The notes: generated by a model not told the origin, from the sequence alone. A DNA stretch of 64,000 nt from Nonomuraea polychroma (GCF_004011505.1 NZ_SAUN01000001.1:1798001-1862000), one strand, 5' to 3'. Counted from the first letter of the stretch, positions 8,762 through 17,684 are shown. Program-made: numbers and translations.

Positions 8762-10855
8762 ATGGGCCCTATGCGGAGGATCGCGGCGGTCGTCGCGCTC
8801 GCGTCAGGTCTGCTGTTATCCGCAGGTGTCGCCTTCGCGCATGAGGAGCGGGAGGTGAGCTTCCCCGACGGCACCGGTACGGTGCCGCGGCTGCGGACGG
8901 GGGAGCCGGATGTGCTCGTCTGCAAGTCCGACAAGGCTGACTTCGAGCGGCGAATCGCGAAATTTCCGGTGGCGCTCCAGGAGCGCAACCGCGACCTTTT
9001 CGCGAAATGTCAGGAAAATGGGGTGAGACACCTCCAGGAGGCCGTAGATCAGGTCGACCGCCCGGGAATGACCATCGCCATCCTCCCCGGCCTCTACCGC
9101 GAGGAACCCAGCCACGCCGCGCCCACCGGCGACTGCGCCAGGCTGCCCGCCCGCTGGGCGCACCACGGGGGATACCAGATCCTCAGCTTCGAACAGCAGC
9201 GGCAATGCCCGCACAACCAGAACCTCGTCGCCGTCCTCGGTAAGAAGGACCTGCAGATCGAGGGCACCGGCGCCGGCCCGCTGGATGTCGTCATCGACGC
9301 CGAATACCGCAAGCTGAACGCCATCCGAGCCGACCGCGCCGACGGCGTCTACTTCAAGAACTTCACCGCGCAGCGCACCACGTTCAACTCCCTCTACGTG
9401 CTCGAAACCGATGGTTTCGTCATCGACCAGGTCCTCACCCGCTGGAACGACGAGTACGGCTTCCTCACCTTCGCCAGCGACCACGGCCTCTACACCGACT
9501 GCGAGTCGTACGGCAACGGCGACGGCGGCCTGTATCCGGGCAGCGCCTCCGACATCAACGACGGCCGCGGCCACGACGTGCCCCGCTACGCCATCGAGAT
9601 CCGCCGCTGCAAGAGCCATGACAACGCGCTCGGCTACTCCGGCACCGCGGGCGACTCGGTGTGGGTGCACGACAACGAGTTCTACGGCAACATGGTCGGC
9701 GCCACGATGGACAGCCTCTGGCCCTCCCACCCCGGCCTGCCCCAGAACCACGCCAGGTTCGAGAACAACAAGATCTACGACAACAACCGCGACTACTACG
9801 GCCACCTGCGGAACGGCACCTGCTCCAAGCCCCCGGCCCAGCGCGGTTACGAGCAGGGTGTCGTCTGCCCTCAGGTCGGGGTCCCGTCGGGTACGGGCGT
9901 CCTGGTCGCGGGCGGCAACTACAACGTCTTCGCGGGCAACCGGATCTGGGGTCACCAGCGGGCGGCGTTCCAGCTGTTCGGCGTGCCCGCGTTCATCAGG
10001 GGCGAGACCGACCTGGCCAAGCAGGCCGACACCTCCGACTTCAACCGGTACGAGCGCAACGTCTTCGGTGTCACGCCGGCGGGGGAGCGGCGGCCGAACG
10101 GGCTGGACGTGTGGTGGGACGGGCAGGGCACCGGCAACTGCTGGCAGGGTGACACGGGCACGTCCTCGCCCGCCGTGCTGCCGGTGTGCGCGGACCGGGC
10201 GCCCGAGCTGGCGGGTGGGACGAACCGGCTCCTGGCCGAGCCCGTGAAGCTGATCAAGCTGTACATGTGCGCCGACTTCAGCGCCTCGGAGGCCCGCCTG
10301 CCCGCCGGGTGCGACTGGTTCGGCGCGTCCGGACTGGGCAAGGTGGAGGCTCTCCTGGCGCTGGCCGGCTCGGTGGTGCTGGGCCTGCTGGCGGGGCTCT
10401 TCTGGTGGCGCTCCCGCCGCGACATCCGCTTCCCCGGCGCGGGCCCCACCTCGCCCTCGGTGCTGATACGTCGCAGGCACCGGCTGATCGTGGCGGGCAC
10501 CGTCGTCGGGGCCGCCGGGATGGTCCTCGACGTCGTGGCGGCGGCCGTGGACAGCCCGGCGCAGGCCGGGGTGGCGTTGCTGCTCATGGCGGCGTGGTGG
10601 TTGTGCCTGGGGGCGGCGCTGCGGGCCCGGCGGCCGGTGTTCGGCTGGTTCACGGTCGTGGTGGGCGTGCTGTCCGTGGCGGACGCCTTCGACCGGCTGG
10701 TGTACCTGATCCCGTTCGTCCCGCTGGGGCCCGGATGGGTGCGTGGGCTGCTCACCGGGCTCTGGGTGGTGTGCGCGGTCCTGGTGCTCGTACCCCGGGA
10801 GAGCCGCAACGCGGAAGAGACCACCGCCGAGGCGGCTCCCTCCTCGACGGGTTAG
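8762..10855 (+). CDS. Secreted/anchored right-handed beta-helix protein with C-terminal membrane domain
   Basis: The 697-residue protein has a signal peptide (MGPMRRIAAVVALASGLLLS, cleavage near AFA-HEE). Residues about 100-470 form parallel beta-helix-like repeats rich in Asn/Asp/Gly turns (FKNFTAQRTTFNSLYV, ETDGFVIDQVLTRWNDEYG, HDNEFYGNMVGATM, FENNKIYDNN), as in NosD/pectate-lyase-like proteins. Paired cysteines suggest disulfides outside the cell. From about residue 535 there are four or five hydrophobic segments, beginning EALLALAGSVVLGLLAGLFWW. It would be exported and held in the membrane, perhaps with a carbohydrate-related role. The enzyme activity, if any, is unknown. Confidence 0.8.
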   Translation: MGPMRRIAAVVALASGLLLSAGVAFAHEEREVSFPDGTGTVPRLRTGEPDVLVCKSDKADFERRIAKFPVALQERNRDLFAKCQENGVRHLQEAVDQVDRPGMTIAILPGLYREEPSHAAPTGDCARLPARWAHHGGYQILSFEQQRQCPHNQNLVAVLGKKDLQIEGTGAGPLDVVIDAEYRKLNAIRADRADGVYFKNFTAQRTTFNSLYVLETDGFVIDQVLTRWNDEYGFLTFASDHGLYTDCESYGNGDGGLYPGSASDINDGRGHDVPRYAIEIRRCKSHDNALGYSGTAGDSVWVHDNEFYGNMVGATMDSLWPSHPGLPQNHARFENNKIYDNNRDYYGHLRNGTCSKPPAQRGYEQGVVCPQVGVPSGTGVLVAGGNYNVFAGNRIWGHQRAAFQLFGVPAFIRGETDLAKQADTSDFNRYERNVFGVTPAGERRPNGLDVWWDGQGTGNCWQGDTGTSSPAVLPVCADRAPELAGGTNRLLAEPVKLIKLYMCADFSASEARLPAGCDWFGASGLGKVEALLALAGSVVLGLLAGLFWWRSRRDIRFPGAGPTSPSVLIRRRHRLIVAGTVVGAAGMVLDVVAAAVDSPAQAGVALLLMAAWWLCLGAALRARRPVFGWFTVVVGVLSVADAFDRLVYLIPFVPLGPGWVRGLLTGLWVVCAVLVLVPRESRNAEETTAEAAPSSTG

Positions 10856-11460
10856 GCCGAGGTCCGGCGGCCGAACAGCGCCGCCGCGACCGGCACGCTC
10901 ACCACCACCACCACACCCGCGAGCCAGACCGCCACCACCACGCCGGACGACCCCACGGGCTCCCCCCCAGCAGCAGCGCCCGCAACGTCGGACATCGCCA
11001 GCACGTACGCCGCCACCAGCGCCGTCACCAGGGCCCAGCCGACCGGCGAGGCGCTCGGGCGGAAACCGAGGGCGATGGCCGCGACCAGGGCGAAAGCGCA
11101 GGCCGCCACGTTGCGGACCACGGAGGCGACGACGTGTACCGCGGGGACCACCCAGCCGCCGATCGGCAGGGTGCGGAAGCGGTCGATCATGCCTCCGGTC
11201 AGGTCGCCGGCCATGCTCACGGCCGTCAGCGCGGCCCCGTATCCGCCGGACACGAGCAGCACGGCGGCACCACGAAGTCGATGTAGGCCGGCCCGCTGGA
11301 GCCCGGTGATCGCGCCGCCGAAGACGTACACGAACAACTCCATGATGATGACGGGCAGCGCGATGTTCACGATGAGGCTGTCGAGGACGCGCAGCTCGCG
11401 GCGCAGGTCGCGGACGACGAGGCGGCGCAGATCGCCCGCGGCGGTCAGCACCCCGCTCAT
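10852..11460 (-). pseudogene. ABC-2 (DrrB-like) permease, decayed
   Basis: The N-terminal part (VRDLRRELRVLDSLIVNIALP, then ELFVYVFGGAI) and the GGMIDRFRTLPIGGW loop identify a drug-type ABC-2 permease. Two faults mark decay. First, residues read as LQRAGLHRLRG (about 11270-11305) become SSGPAYIDFVVP in another frame, which matches the family, implying one inserted and one lost base. Second, the C-terminal half jumps from LVAAYVLAMSD to GVVVAVWLAGV, omitting the usual stretch before the last helices. The protein is 202 residues against about 250-270. No ATPase gene is adjacent. Confidence 0.7.
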
Positions 11461-11462
11461 AC

Positions 11463-11618
11463 CCGGCTCTGTCGGCCGCGATGCGCTCGGGCGCCATGCG
11501 CGGCGCGGAGCGCTGGGTGGACGACGGCGACTTCGTGTTCGGGCTCGAGCTGCTGCTCGACGGCATCGAGGCGTTGATCAGGCGGCGGGCTCTAAAGGGC
11601 GATGTCAGCGGGGAGTAG
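11463..11618 (+). pseudogene. Remnant of a TetR-family C-terminus
   Basis: The frame reads PALSAAMRSGAMRGAERW and then DDGDFVFGLELLLDGIEALI before a stop at 11616-11618. The FGLxLLLDGIEALI ending is typical of TetR regulators with the tetracycline-repressor C-terminal domain (the intact gene at 12817 ends LLGLDIILDGIEARLEP). No DNA-binding half is present upstream. Together with the decayed permease it looks like the leftover of a TetR/ABC exporter locus. The last bases overlap the end of the opposite DUF885 gene. Confidence 0.6.
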
Positions 11619-12743
11619 CTGCTCGGTCAGCAGCCGCCGCACCCGGTCCGGCCTCGTCGACGCCCACGGCCGCAAGAGCTCCCATCCGTGGAAATATCCG
11701 AATATGTACGGGGTCATGGGCGACGGCTTGAGCAACCCCAGCGCGAGCGCCACCTCGCCGTCGCTGTAGAGCGACCACCGCGCCAGGTAGGCCGCCAGAT
11801 CGGCGTCCGTACGTCCCTCGGCCGCCAGGAACGCCACGTTCCCCCACACGCCCCACAACACGTTCTTGGCGTGGTGGATCGCCGCCAGGTCACCGACCCC
11901 GCCGGGCTTGATGCCGGCGTCGGGGAAGACGTGCCGGCTCAGCCACACCTGCGCCTCGTCCCCGGGAAACAGGATCTCCTCGGCCAGCAGCCCGAGCCCC
12001 TCGCTGAGCACGAACGACGGCGACACCATGAACCGCACCCGCTGATCCTCCTGCCCCGCGAGATGGATCTCCTTCAGCATCGACTCCGCGATGTGCCCGG
12101 GATGGCCCTCGTGGGCGACCAGATAGAGCAGGTCGGCCAGGTTGAACGGGATCGCCTTGTTGATGTGGATCGTCGACCTCAGCCCGCCCTCGTAGTCACC
12201 GGCCCCATGGAACGACACTCCATCGACGAGCCTGCAGCCCACGACCTCGCCGTCCGGCAGCGGGACGATGGCGTTCGTCCGCGCCCGCGTCTCGTCCACC
12301 GCCTTGGCCACCATATCGGGCAGCCGCTCGATCGGCTCCAGCGTGTGCGCCGCCTGCCACGCCCGGAGCCGCTCCGCCGGCGACCCCGGGCCCTTCGGCA
12401 GAGCGGCGTCCAGCTCCGCGTGCGCCGCCTCGAACACCTCCTCCGGCAGCCGCCGCGGCTCCAGGCCCAGGCACTGCCGCGCGTACTCGGCCAGGGGCAG
12501 CCGCTCGCCGTCGAGGTAGCGGGCCACGGCGCGCATCGCGCGTACCTGCCCTGCCAGATAGGCGGAGGGCGCGGCGGCCAGCAGCCGCTCGGCCTCGCCG
12601 GCCGGCGCCCCGGGCGAGGGCGGCGGCTCGCTCGCCGCCTGCGTGCTCCACTGCTCGGGGCCGCGGTAAATGAGCAGGCCGCCGCCCGCCAGCCGGTTGA
12701 TCCGCAACGCCAGCATCGCGTAGTCGCGCTGCCAATCGCTCAT
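11592..12743 (-). CDS. DUF885-like putative metallo-hydrolase
   Basis: The 383-residue protein has HEGHPGH at residues 211-217, the HE-x-x-PGH signature of DUF885 proteins, thought to bind metal in a zincin-like fold. The second signature region is FVLSEGLGLLAEEILF, with a conserved Glu, as in that family. No signal peptide is seen, so it is probably cytoplasmic. GGAGG five bases upstream supports the ATG at 12743. It is shorter than many DUF885 members. It is divergent from a TetR gene across a perfect 20-bp palindrome, which points to shared control. The substrate is unknown. Confidence 0.75.
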   Translation of the reverse strand: MSDWQRDYAMLALRINRLAGGGLLIYRGPEQWSTQAASEPPPSPGAPAGEAERLLAAAPSAYLAGQVRAMRAVARYLDGERLPLAEYARQCLGLEPRRLPEEVFEAAHAELDAALPKGPGSPAERLRAWQAAHTLEPIERLPDMVAKAVDETRARTNAIVPLPDGEVVGCRLVDGVSFHGAGDYEGGLRSTIHINKAIPFNLADLLYLVAHEGHPGHIAESMLKEIHLAGQEDQRVRFMVSPSFVLSEGLGLLAEEILFPGDEAQVWLSRHVFPDAGIKPGGVGDLAAIHHAKNVLWGVWGNVAFLAAEGRTDADLAAYLARWSLYSDGEVALALGLLKPSPMTPYIFGYFHGWELLRPWASTRPDRVRRLLTEQLLPADIAL

Positions 12744-12777
12744 CGATCCTCCTTCGTCGTGGGGCCGTCTAAGCTAG

Positions 12778-12797
12778 CTGTACGGTTTTCCGTACAG
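12778..12797. promoter_or_regulatory. Perfect palindromic operator CTGTACGG-N4-CCGTACAG
   Basis: The 8-base arms at 12778-12785 and 12790-12797 flank TTTT exactly between the divergent DUF885 gene (start 12743) and TetR gene (start 12817). The position and perfect symmetry fit a TetR dimer site controlling both genes. Confidence 0.8.
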
Positions 12798-12816
12798 TGC
12801 ACGGAAAGGCTCGGAG

Positions 12817-13485
12817 ATGCCGGAGTCCATCTGGTTCCGCGACGACGCGCGCCCGCGCAGGCCGCGGCTGTCGCGCGAGCGCATCGTCGAAGCCGCCGTC
12901 GCGTTGCTCGACGCCGAGGGCGTGCGCGGCTTCTCCATGCGAGCCCTGGCCGCCCGACTCAAGGCCGGGACGATGTCGCTGTACGAGTACGTCAAGAGCA
13001 AGGAAGACGTGCTCGACCTGGCCCTGGACGAGGTCTTCGGCGAGATCGAGCCCGAGGAGCACCCCACGTGGCGTGCCACGGTCGTCCACTGGCTCGCCCA
13101 GAGCAGGGACGTCATGCGCCGCCACCCCTGGGTGCCGGAGCTCACCGCCACCCGCCCGCTGCTCGGCCCGAACGCGCTGGCCCGCTCCCAGCTCTTCTAC
13201 GCCACGCTCGCCGGCGCCGGGCTGAGCGGCCCCGCCCTCGTCTCCGCCGTCGGGGCCCTGTCCTTCTACGTGAACGGGTACGCGGCCGCCGAGAACACCT
13301 GGTGGGCCACCGTCCGCACGCCGGGCGCGGACGCCGAGATCCGCGAGCGGGCCGTCCGCCACCTCGACGAGCAGGCTCCGGAGTTGTCCAGGCACGCGGA
13401 CGTGGGCGACGGCGACTTCGACCGGAACTTCCTCCTCGGCCTGGACATCATCCTCGACGGCATCGAGGCCAGGCTCGAACCGTAG
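12817..13485 (+). CDS. TetR-family regulator with tetracycline-repressor-type C-terminal domain
   Basis: The 222-residue protein has a TetR helix-turn-helix (RERIVEAAVALLDAEG, FSMRALAARLKAGTMSLYEYV) at about residues 22-65. A C-terminal ligand/dimer domain follows, including VGALSFYVNGYAAAEN and the end FLLGLDIILDGIEARL. This fold binds small hydrophobic ligands, for example drugs. It faces the DUF885 gene with the palindrome 12778-12797 between the two starts, so it most likely represses both. GAAAGG lies about 9 bases before the ATG. Confidence 0.92.
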   Translation: MPESIWFRDDARPRRPRLSRERIVEAAVALLDAEGVRGFSMRALAARLKAGTMSLYEYVKSKEDVLDLALDEVFGEIEPEEHPTWRATVVHWLAQSRDVMRRHPWVPELTATRPLLGPNALARSQLFYATLAGAGLSGPALVSAVGALSFYVNGYAAAENTWWATVRTPGADAEIRERAVRHLDEQAPELSRHADVGDGDFDRNFLLGLDIILDGIEARLEP

Positions 13486-13562
13486 CCGGTCATCCGGGTA
13501 CCACCGGGCTGAGGAGCGCGGGGTAGCTTGGCCACGGGGCAGGCGGCGAGGGGACGGAAGCG

Positions 13563-14564
13563 ATGGCCACGACTCCGGCAGACGCGGCGGCGCTGCTGGC
13601 CGCGGCGCGGGCGGGTGACCGCGACGCGTTCGGACGCCTCGTCGGGCCGCTGCGGGAGGAGCTGCGCGCGCACTGCTATCGCCTGCTGGGATCCGTCCAC
13701 GACGCCGACGACGCCGTGCAGGACACGCTGGACCGGGCCTGGCGCTCTCTGGCGCGGTTCGAGGACCGCGGGACGCTCAGATCGTGGCTGTACAAGATCG
13801 CGACCAACCGGGCGCTGACGTTGATCGAGCGGCGGGGCCGGCGCGAGCTGCCCACCGACCTGAGCCCCGAGGCGGCGCCGGTGGCCGAGGTGGCGTGGCT
13901 GGAGCCGTACCCGGACCGGCTGATGGGCTGGACGGCGGAGCTGGGCCCCGAGGCCCGCGCGGTGGCGAAGGAGAGCGTGGAGCTGGCGTTCGTCGCGGCG
14001 CTGCAGCACCTGTCGGCCAGGCAGCGGGCCGCGCTGCTGCTGCGCGACGTGCTCGGCTACGCCGCTGCCGAGGCCGCCGACCAGCTCGACACCACGGTTG
14101 CCGCGGTCAACAGCGCCCTGCAACGCGCCCGCAAGGTCCTCGCCGAGCTGCTGCCCGAGCCGAGCCAGCGGCAGGCGCTCGACATGCTGGGCGAGCCCGG
14201 GCAGCGGGACCTGGCCCGCCGGTACGCCGCCGCCTGGGAGGCCGGCGACGTCGACGCCATCGTGGCCATGCTGACCGAGGACGCGAAGTACTCGATGCCG
14301 CCGCTGACCACCTGGTACCAGGGCCACGACGGCATCCGCGGCTTCCTGGCCGAGGGGCCGCTGACCAGCCGCTGGCGTTTCCTGCCCGCGCGGGCGAACG
14401 GGCAGCTGGCGTTCGGGACGTACCTGTGGGACGAGCAGCGGGCCGCGTACGTCCCGGCGGGCCTGGACCTGGTCGTCGTCCGCGGCACCAGGATCGCCGA
14501 GGTCGTCTCGTTCCTGGAGGCCGATTTCGCGGACTTCGACCTTCCGCCGCAATTGCCGCGATGA
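13563..14564 (+). CDS. SigG-like ECF sigma factor with C-terminal SnoaL domain
   Basis: The 333-residue protein has sigma region 2 ([20 protein letters not shown], then [20 protein letters not shown]) and region 4 ([20 protein letters not shown], then [10 protein letters not shown]). A SnoaL/NTF2-like domain (about residues 215-325, [20 protein letters not shown]) follows. This architecture is the TIGR02960/SigG group, where the SnoaL domain replaces a separate anti-sigma factor in control. No anti-sigma gene is adjacent. The 14625 gene encodes two more SnoaL domains and a second SigG-like factor lies at 15477, suggesting related functions. GGACGGAAGCG precedes the ATG. Confidence 0.9.
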   Translation: MATTPADAAALLAAARAGDRDAFGRLVGPLREELRAHCYRLLGSVHDADDAVQDTLDRAWRSLARFEDRGTLRSWLYKIATNRALTLIERRGRRELPTDLSPEAAPVAEVAWLEPYPDRLMGWTAELGPEARAVAKESVELAFVAALQHLSARQRAALLLRDVLGYAAAEAADQLDTTVAAVNSALQRARKVLAELLPEPSQRQALDMLGEPGQRDLARRYAAAWEAGDVDAIVAMLTEDAKYSMPPLTTWYQGHDGIRGFLAEGPLTSRWRFLPARANGQLAFGTYLWDEQRAAYVPAGLDLVVVRGTRIAEVVSFLEADFADFDLPPQLPR

Positions 14565-14624
14565 GTTTCCGGCCCGGCCCGGTTTGTAGTCCTGACGACC
14601 AACCGACCGGAAGGACTCCAACCC

Positions 14625-15461
14625 ATGACCACCGACGAAGAGCGCATCCGCGAGCTGATCGAAGGCTGGGCCGCGGCGGTGCACGCCGGCGACCTCGAGC
14701 GCGTCGTCGCCGATCACGCCGATGACATCGTGATGTACGACGTGCCGCCGCCCTACGAGGGCGTGCGCGGCATCGACGCGTACCGCAAGACGTGGCCCGG
14801 CTTCTTCCAGTGGCAGGCGCAGGGCGCGTCGTTCGAGATCGAGACCTTGGACGTCATGGCCGGCTCCGACGTCGCCTTCGCCCACGCGCTGCTGCGCTGC
14901 GGCACCCCCGGGGAGCTGGCGGCGAACCCCGCATACCGGCTGCGACTGACGCTCGGCCTGCGCAAGGAGGACGGCCGCTGGGTCGTCGCCCACGAGCACC
15001 ACTCCTTCCCGCTCGGGGACGAGAGCGCGGCCGAGGAGGAGGTACGCCGGGTGCACGAGCGCTGGTACGCCGGCACCGCCGCCAAGGACCTGGACGGCAT
15101 GATGGCCGCCATCGCCGACGATGTCGTCTCCTACGAGCACGAGACGCCCCTGGAGTACGCCGGCGTCGACGAGGTGCGCGAGGTCTGCGCCCGCGGCCTC
15201 GACGCCGCCGGTGACGCCGGCGTCAGCCTGGACGTGCCCGACCTGAGGATCCTGGTACGCGAGGATCTCGCGGTGGCGTGGGGACTCAATCGCGTCCGCG
15301 TCACGGGCGAGGACGGGCAGGTGTCCGAGACCTGGTCGCGGGGCACGCGGGTGTTCCAGCGGCGGGACGGCGCCTGGATGATGGTCCACCAGCACTTGTC
15401 GTTCCCGCTGGACCAGGCCACGGGCGCGGCCAGGACCGACCTGCGCCCGCCGTCACGGTAG
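14625..15461 (+). CDS. Tandem SnoaL/NTF2-like (ketosteroid isomerase fold) protein
   Basis: The 278-residue protein consists of two similar halves. The first (residues 1-130) holds ELIEGWAAAVHAGDLERVV and ends WVVAHEHHSFPLGD; the second (about 140-270) holds VRRVHERWYAGTAAKDLDGMM and ends WMMVHQHLSFPLDQ. Both match the SnoaL-like fold used for steroid isomerases, cyclases and small-molecule binding. GGAAGGACTCCAACCC before the ATG contains the ribosome site. It lies 60 bases after the sigma factor gene in the same direction, so it may be its target or partner. The function is unknown. Confidence 0.85.
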   Translation: MTTDEERIRELIEGWAAAVHAGDLERVVADHADDIVMYDVPPPYEGVRGIDAYRKTWPGFFQWQAQGASFEIETLDVMAGSDVAFAHALLRCGTPGELAANPAYRLRLTLGLRKEDGRWVVAHEHHSFPLGDESAAEEEVRRVHERWYAGTAAKDLDGMMAAIADDVVSYEHETPLEYAGVDEVREVCARGLDAAGDAGVSLDVPDLRILVREDLAVAWGLNRVRVTGEDGQVSETWSRGTRVFQRRDGAWMMVHQHLSFPLDQATGAARTDLRPPSR

Positions 15462-15476
15462 GGCGCGCGGCCGTCT

Positions 15477-16499
15477 TCACAGGAGCGACGCGGGCAGCCC
15501 GAACAGCGGGAAGTGCTCGCGGCCGATGAACGAGGTGATCTCGCTGATCCGTTCGCCGCGCAGCGTCAGCACGTTGATCGACCAGGCCACGTGGGCGCCG
15601 GCCGCGTCGTCCCACAGGTAGCAGGCGACGGCCGGCTGGCCGTTGGCGTGCGCCGGGAGGTGCCGCCAGGAGCCGCACGAGGTCAGCGGCACCCGTGTCG
15701 CGAAGTCGGTGACGGCGGCCAGGCCGCGGTACCAGTGCGGCATCGGTGGCATCGACCAGGTCACATCCTCGGTGAGCAGCGCGACCAGGGCGCGGGCGTC
15801 GCCGCGTTCCAGCGCGGCGGCGTACCCGGCGACGATCTCGCGCACCCGCGAGTCCCCGATGGCCCGCAGCGTCTGCTGCTGGGAGGGTGAGGGGACCCGC
15901 TCGGCGACGATCCTGCGGGCCCGCGCCAGAGCGCTGTTGACCGACGTGGTGGTGGTGGTCATCATGGCGGCGATCTCGGCCACGGAGAAGCCCAGCACCT
16001 CGAACAGCAGCAGCGCCGCCCGCTGATTGCCCGGCAGGTGCTGCAGGGCCGCGACGAACGCCAGTTCGACGGCCTCCCGCTGCTCGTATCGCGCGGCCGG
16101 GCCCGTGTCCGGGTACGGTCCCAGCCAGTCCACGTCCGTCCGCGGGACGTTGTCGACCACGGCACGATCGTCGGCCGGGCCGAGATCCACCGGCAGGGCG
16201 CGCCTGCCGCGCGTCTCGACGAGATCCAGGCAGGTGCGGGTGGCCACCGTGTACAACCACGAGCGCAGCGAGGAACGCCCCTCAAAGCGCGCCAGCCCCC
16301 GCCAGGCCCGCACCAGGGCGTCCTGCAGCGCGTCGTCGGCGTCGTGGGCGGAGCCGAGCATGCGGTAGCAGTGCGCGTGGAGTTCGCCGCGCAGCGGGGC
16401 GATGAGGCGGGCGAAGGCGGCATCGTCCCCCTCGCGCGCCCGGCCCAGGTCGCGATCCTCCGCTGTCGGATCCGCGGTCGGCTGGGAAGTTTCGCTCAT
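15477..16499 (-). CDS. Second SigG-like ECF sigma factor with SnoaL domain
   Basis: The 340-residue protein has sigma region 2 (HCYRMLGSAHDADDALQDAL, WRGLARFEGRSSLRSWLYTV), region 4 (LPGNQRAALLLFEVLGFSVA, then SALARARRIV), and a SnoaL-like tail beginning VAGYAAALERGDARALVALL. It is a clear paralogue of the factor at 13563 and points towards it, with the double SnoaL gene between them. MTTTTTSVN in region 4 is a run of threonines. No anti-sigma gene is adjacent, so control by the C-terminal domain is likely, as in this group. Confidence 0.9.
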   Translation of the reverse strand: MSETSQPTADPTAEDRDLGRAREGDDAAFARLIAPLRGELHAHCYRMLGSAHDADDALQDALVRAWRGLARFEGRSSLRSWLYTVATRTCLDLVETRGRRALPVDLGPADDRAVVDNVPRTDVDWLGPYPDTGPAARYEQREAVELAFVAALQHLPGNQRAALLLFEVLGFSVAEIAAMMTTTTTSVNSALARARRIVAERVPSPSQQQTLRAIGDSRVREIVAGYAAALERGDARALVALLTEDVTWSMPPMPHWYRGLAAVTDFATRVPLTSCGSWRHLPAHANGQPAVACYLWDDAAGAHVAWSINVLTLRGERISEITSFIGREHFPLFGLPASLL

Positions 16500-16559
16500 A
16501 GGTTCTGATTCTGCCCCAAGCCGGCCGTACGGGGAGCGGTCTCGGGTGGCGGCCTGCTG

Positions 16560-16925
16560 TCAGGCCTGGTCGCGGACGGTGGCGAGCATGGTGTCCAAGT
16601 GCTGCTGGGACGTCTGGAGGCGCTCGATCGTCTCGGTGATGCGCTGCCGCTCTCGCCGCAAATGCGTGATCATCCCCGGGCACGCCATCGGCACCATCCG
16701 CCCGCCCTCGTCGTCGTGGACGCAGTCCAGCAGCCTGCCGATGACCGCGGTGGGCAGCCCGGCGGCCAGCAGGGTACGGATGTGGCGGACGGCGGCGACG
16801 TCCGACTCGCGGTACTCGCGATAGCCGTTGGGCAGCCGCACCGGCCGCAACAGCCCCTGCTCCTCGTAGTACCGCAGCAACCGCCTGCTCACCCCGGTCT
16901 CGTGGGCCAGGTCACCGATCCGCAT
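16560..16925 (-). CDS. MerR-family transcriptional regulator
   Basis: The 121-residue protein starts MRIGDLAHETGVSRRLLRYY, the winged helix-turn-helix of MerR proteins, followed by EQGLLRPVRLPNGYREY and RHIRTLLAAGLPTAVIG. A dimerisation coiled coil (LRRERQRITETIERLQ) lies near the C-terminus. There is little sequence beyond it, so a ligand pocket is small or absent. It is divergent from an SDR gene whose promoter has an unusually long spacer containing an inverted repeat, the usual MerR arrangement. The ATG at 16925 is chosen because the MRIGDLA motif starts there. Confidence 0.92.
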   Translation of the reverse strand: MRIGDLAHETGVSRRLLRYYEEQGLLRPVRLPNGYREYRESDVAAVRHIRTLLAAGLPTAVIGRLLDCVHDDEGGRMVPMACPGMITHLRRERQRITETIERLQTSQQHLDTMLATVRDQA

Positions 16926-16943
16926 GTGCTCCTCGCTCCGGGC

Positions 16944-16975
16944 TTGACCTTCACATGGATGTGACGCCTTAGCGT
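16944..16975 (+). promoter_or_regulatory. MerR-type promoter with long spacer and TCACAT-GG-ATGTGA operator
   Basis: TTGACC at 16944-16949 is followed after 19 bases by TTAGCG (16969-16974). The spacer holds TCACATGGATGTGA, an inverted repeat at 16951-16964. MerR proteins untwist such overlong 19-20-bp spacers. The promoter points to the SDR gene at 17017. Confidence 0.72.
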
Positions 16976-17016
16976 CCCCATGTCTGCCTGCCATTGCCAA
17001 CAAAGGGAAGGAGCCG

Positions 17017-17664
17017 ATGATGCCAGGAGCGGTGATGATCGGGGCGGGTCCGGGGATCGGCCGGTCGGTCGCTCGCCGGTTCGGACGTGAGGGCCTGCCG
17101 GTGGCCCTCGTCTCACGCACGGGCGACACCTTGGGACTCGACGGACGCCACGGGGTGCGGGCGTACCGAGCCGACTGCGCCGACGAGACGGCCCTGCGGG
17201 CCGCTCTCGACGCATCGGCCGCCGACCTGGGCACGCCGGACGTCGTGGTCTACAACGCCGCGATCATCCGGCCCGATTCGCCCGGCGAGGCGACCGTACG
17301 CGCCCACCTGGACGCGTGGGCGGTCAACGTGGTCGGCGCGCTCATCGCGGCCGCCCATGTCGCGCCCGCGATGGCGCGGCGCGGCGGCGGCACGTTCATC
17401 ATCACCGGTGGCATGCCCGAGCCCAAACGCCAGTACACCAGCCTGTCCCTGGGCAAGAGCGGCGTGCGGACACTGGTCGCCCTGCTCGACCAGGAGTACG
17501 GTCCGGCCGGTGTCCACGTGGCCACCGTCACCGTGGCGGGACCCGTCGCCCCGGGCACCGCCTTCGACCCGGACGACATCGCCGAGCACTACTGGCGCCT
17601 GCACACCCAGACCCGCGACTGCTGGGAGCAGGAGATCCTCCACGACGGCCTCCACGACCGGTGA
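17017..17664 (+). CDS. Short-chain dehydrogenase/reductase-like protein lacking the usual catalytic Tyr
   Basis: The 215-residue protein has the Rossmann motif GAGPGIGRSVARRFG and the NAA-like VVYNAAIIRPDS, so it binds NAD(P). Around the expected active site it reads QYTSLSLGKSGVRTL: the lysine is present, but the residue four before it is leucine, not tyrosine. It may use another Tyr or have lost dehydrogenase activity. It is probably switched on by the divergent MerR. GGAAGGAG (17006-17013) is three bases before ATG 17017 and six before ATG 17020, so the second ATG may be the true start. Confidence 0.82.
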   Translation: MMPGAVMIGAGPGIGRSVARRFGREGLPVALVSRTGDTLGLDGRHGVRAYRADCADETALRAALDASAADLGTPDVVVYNAAIIRPDSPGEATVRAHLDAWAVNVVGALIAAAHVAPAMARRGGGTFIITGGMPEPKRQYTSLSLGKSGVRTLVALLDQEYGPAGVHVATVTVAGPVAPGTAFDPDDIAEHYWRLHTQTRDCWEQEILHDGLHDR

Positions 17665-17684
17665 CCTGAGGCAGCCGGATCAGC

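Noticed and set aside
8816..11566. Very long minus-strand open frame (916 codons) under the beta-helix gene
   Set aside because: It is a high-GC shadow of the beta-helix gene; it has a strongly skewed Val/Arg/Gly composition.
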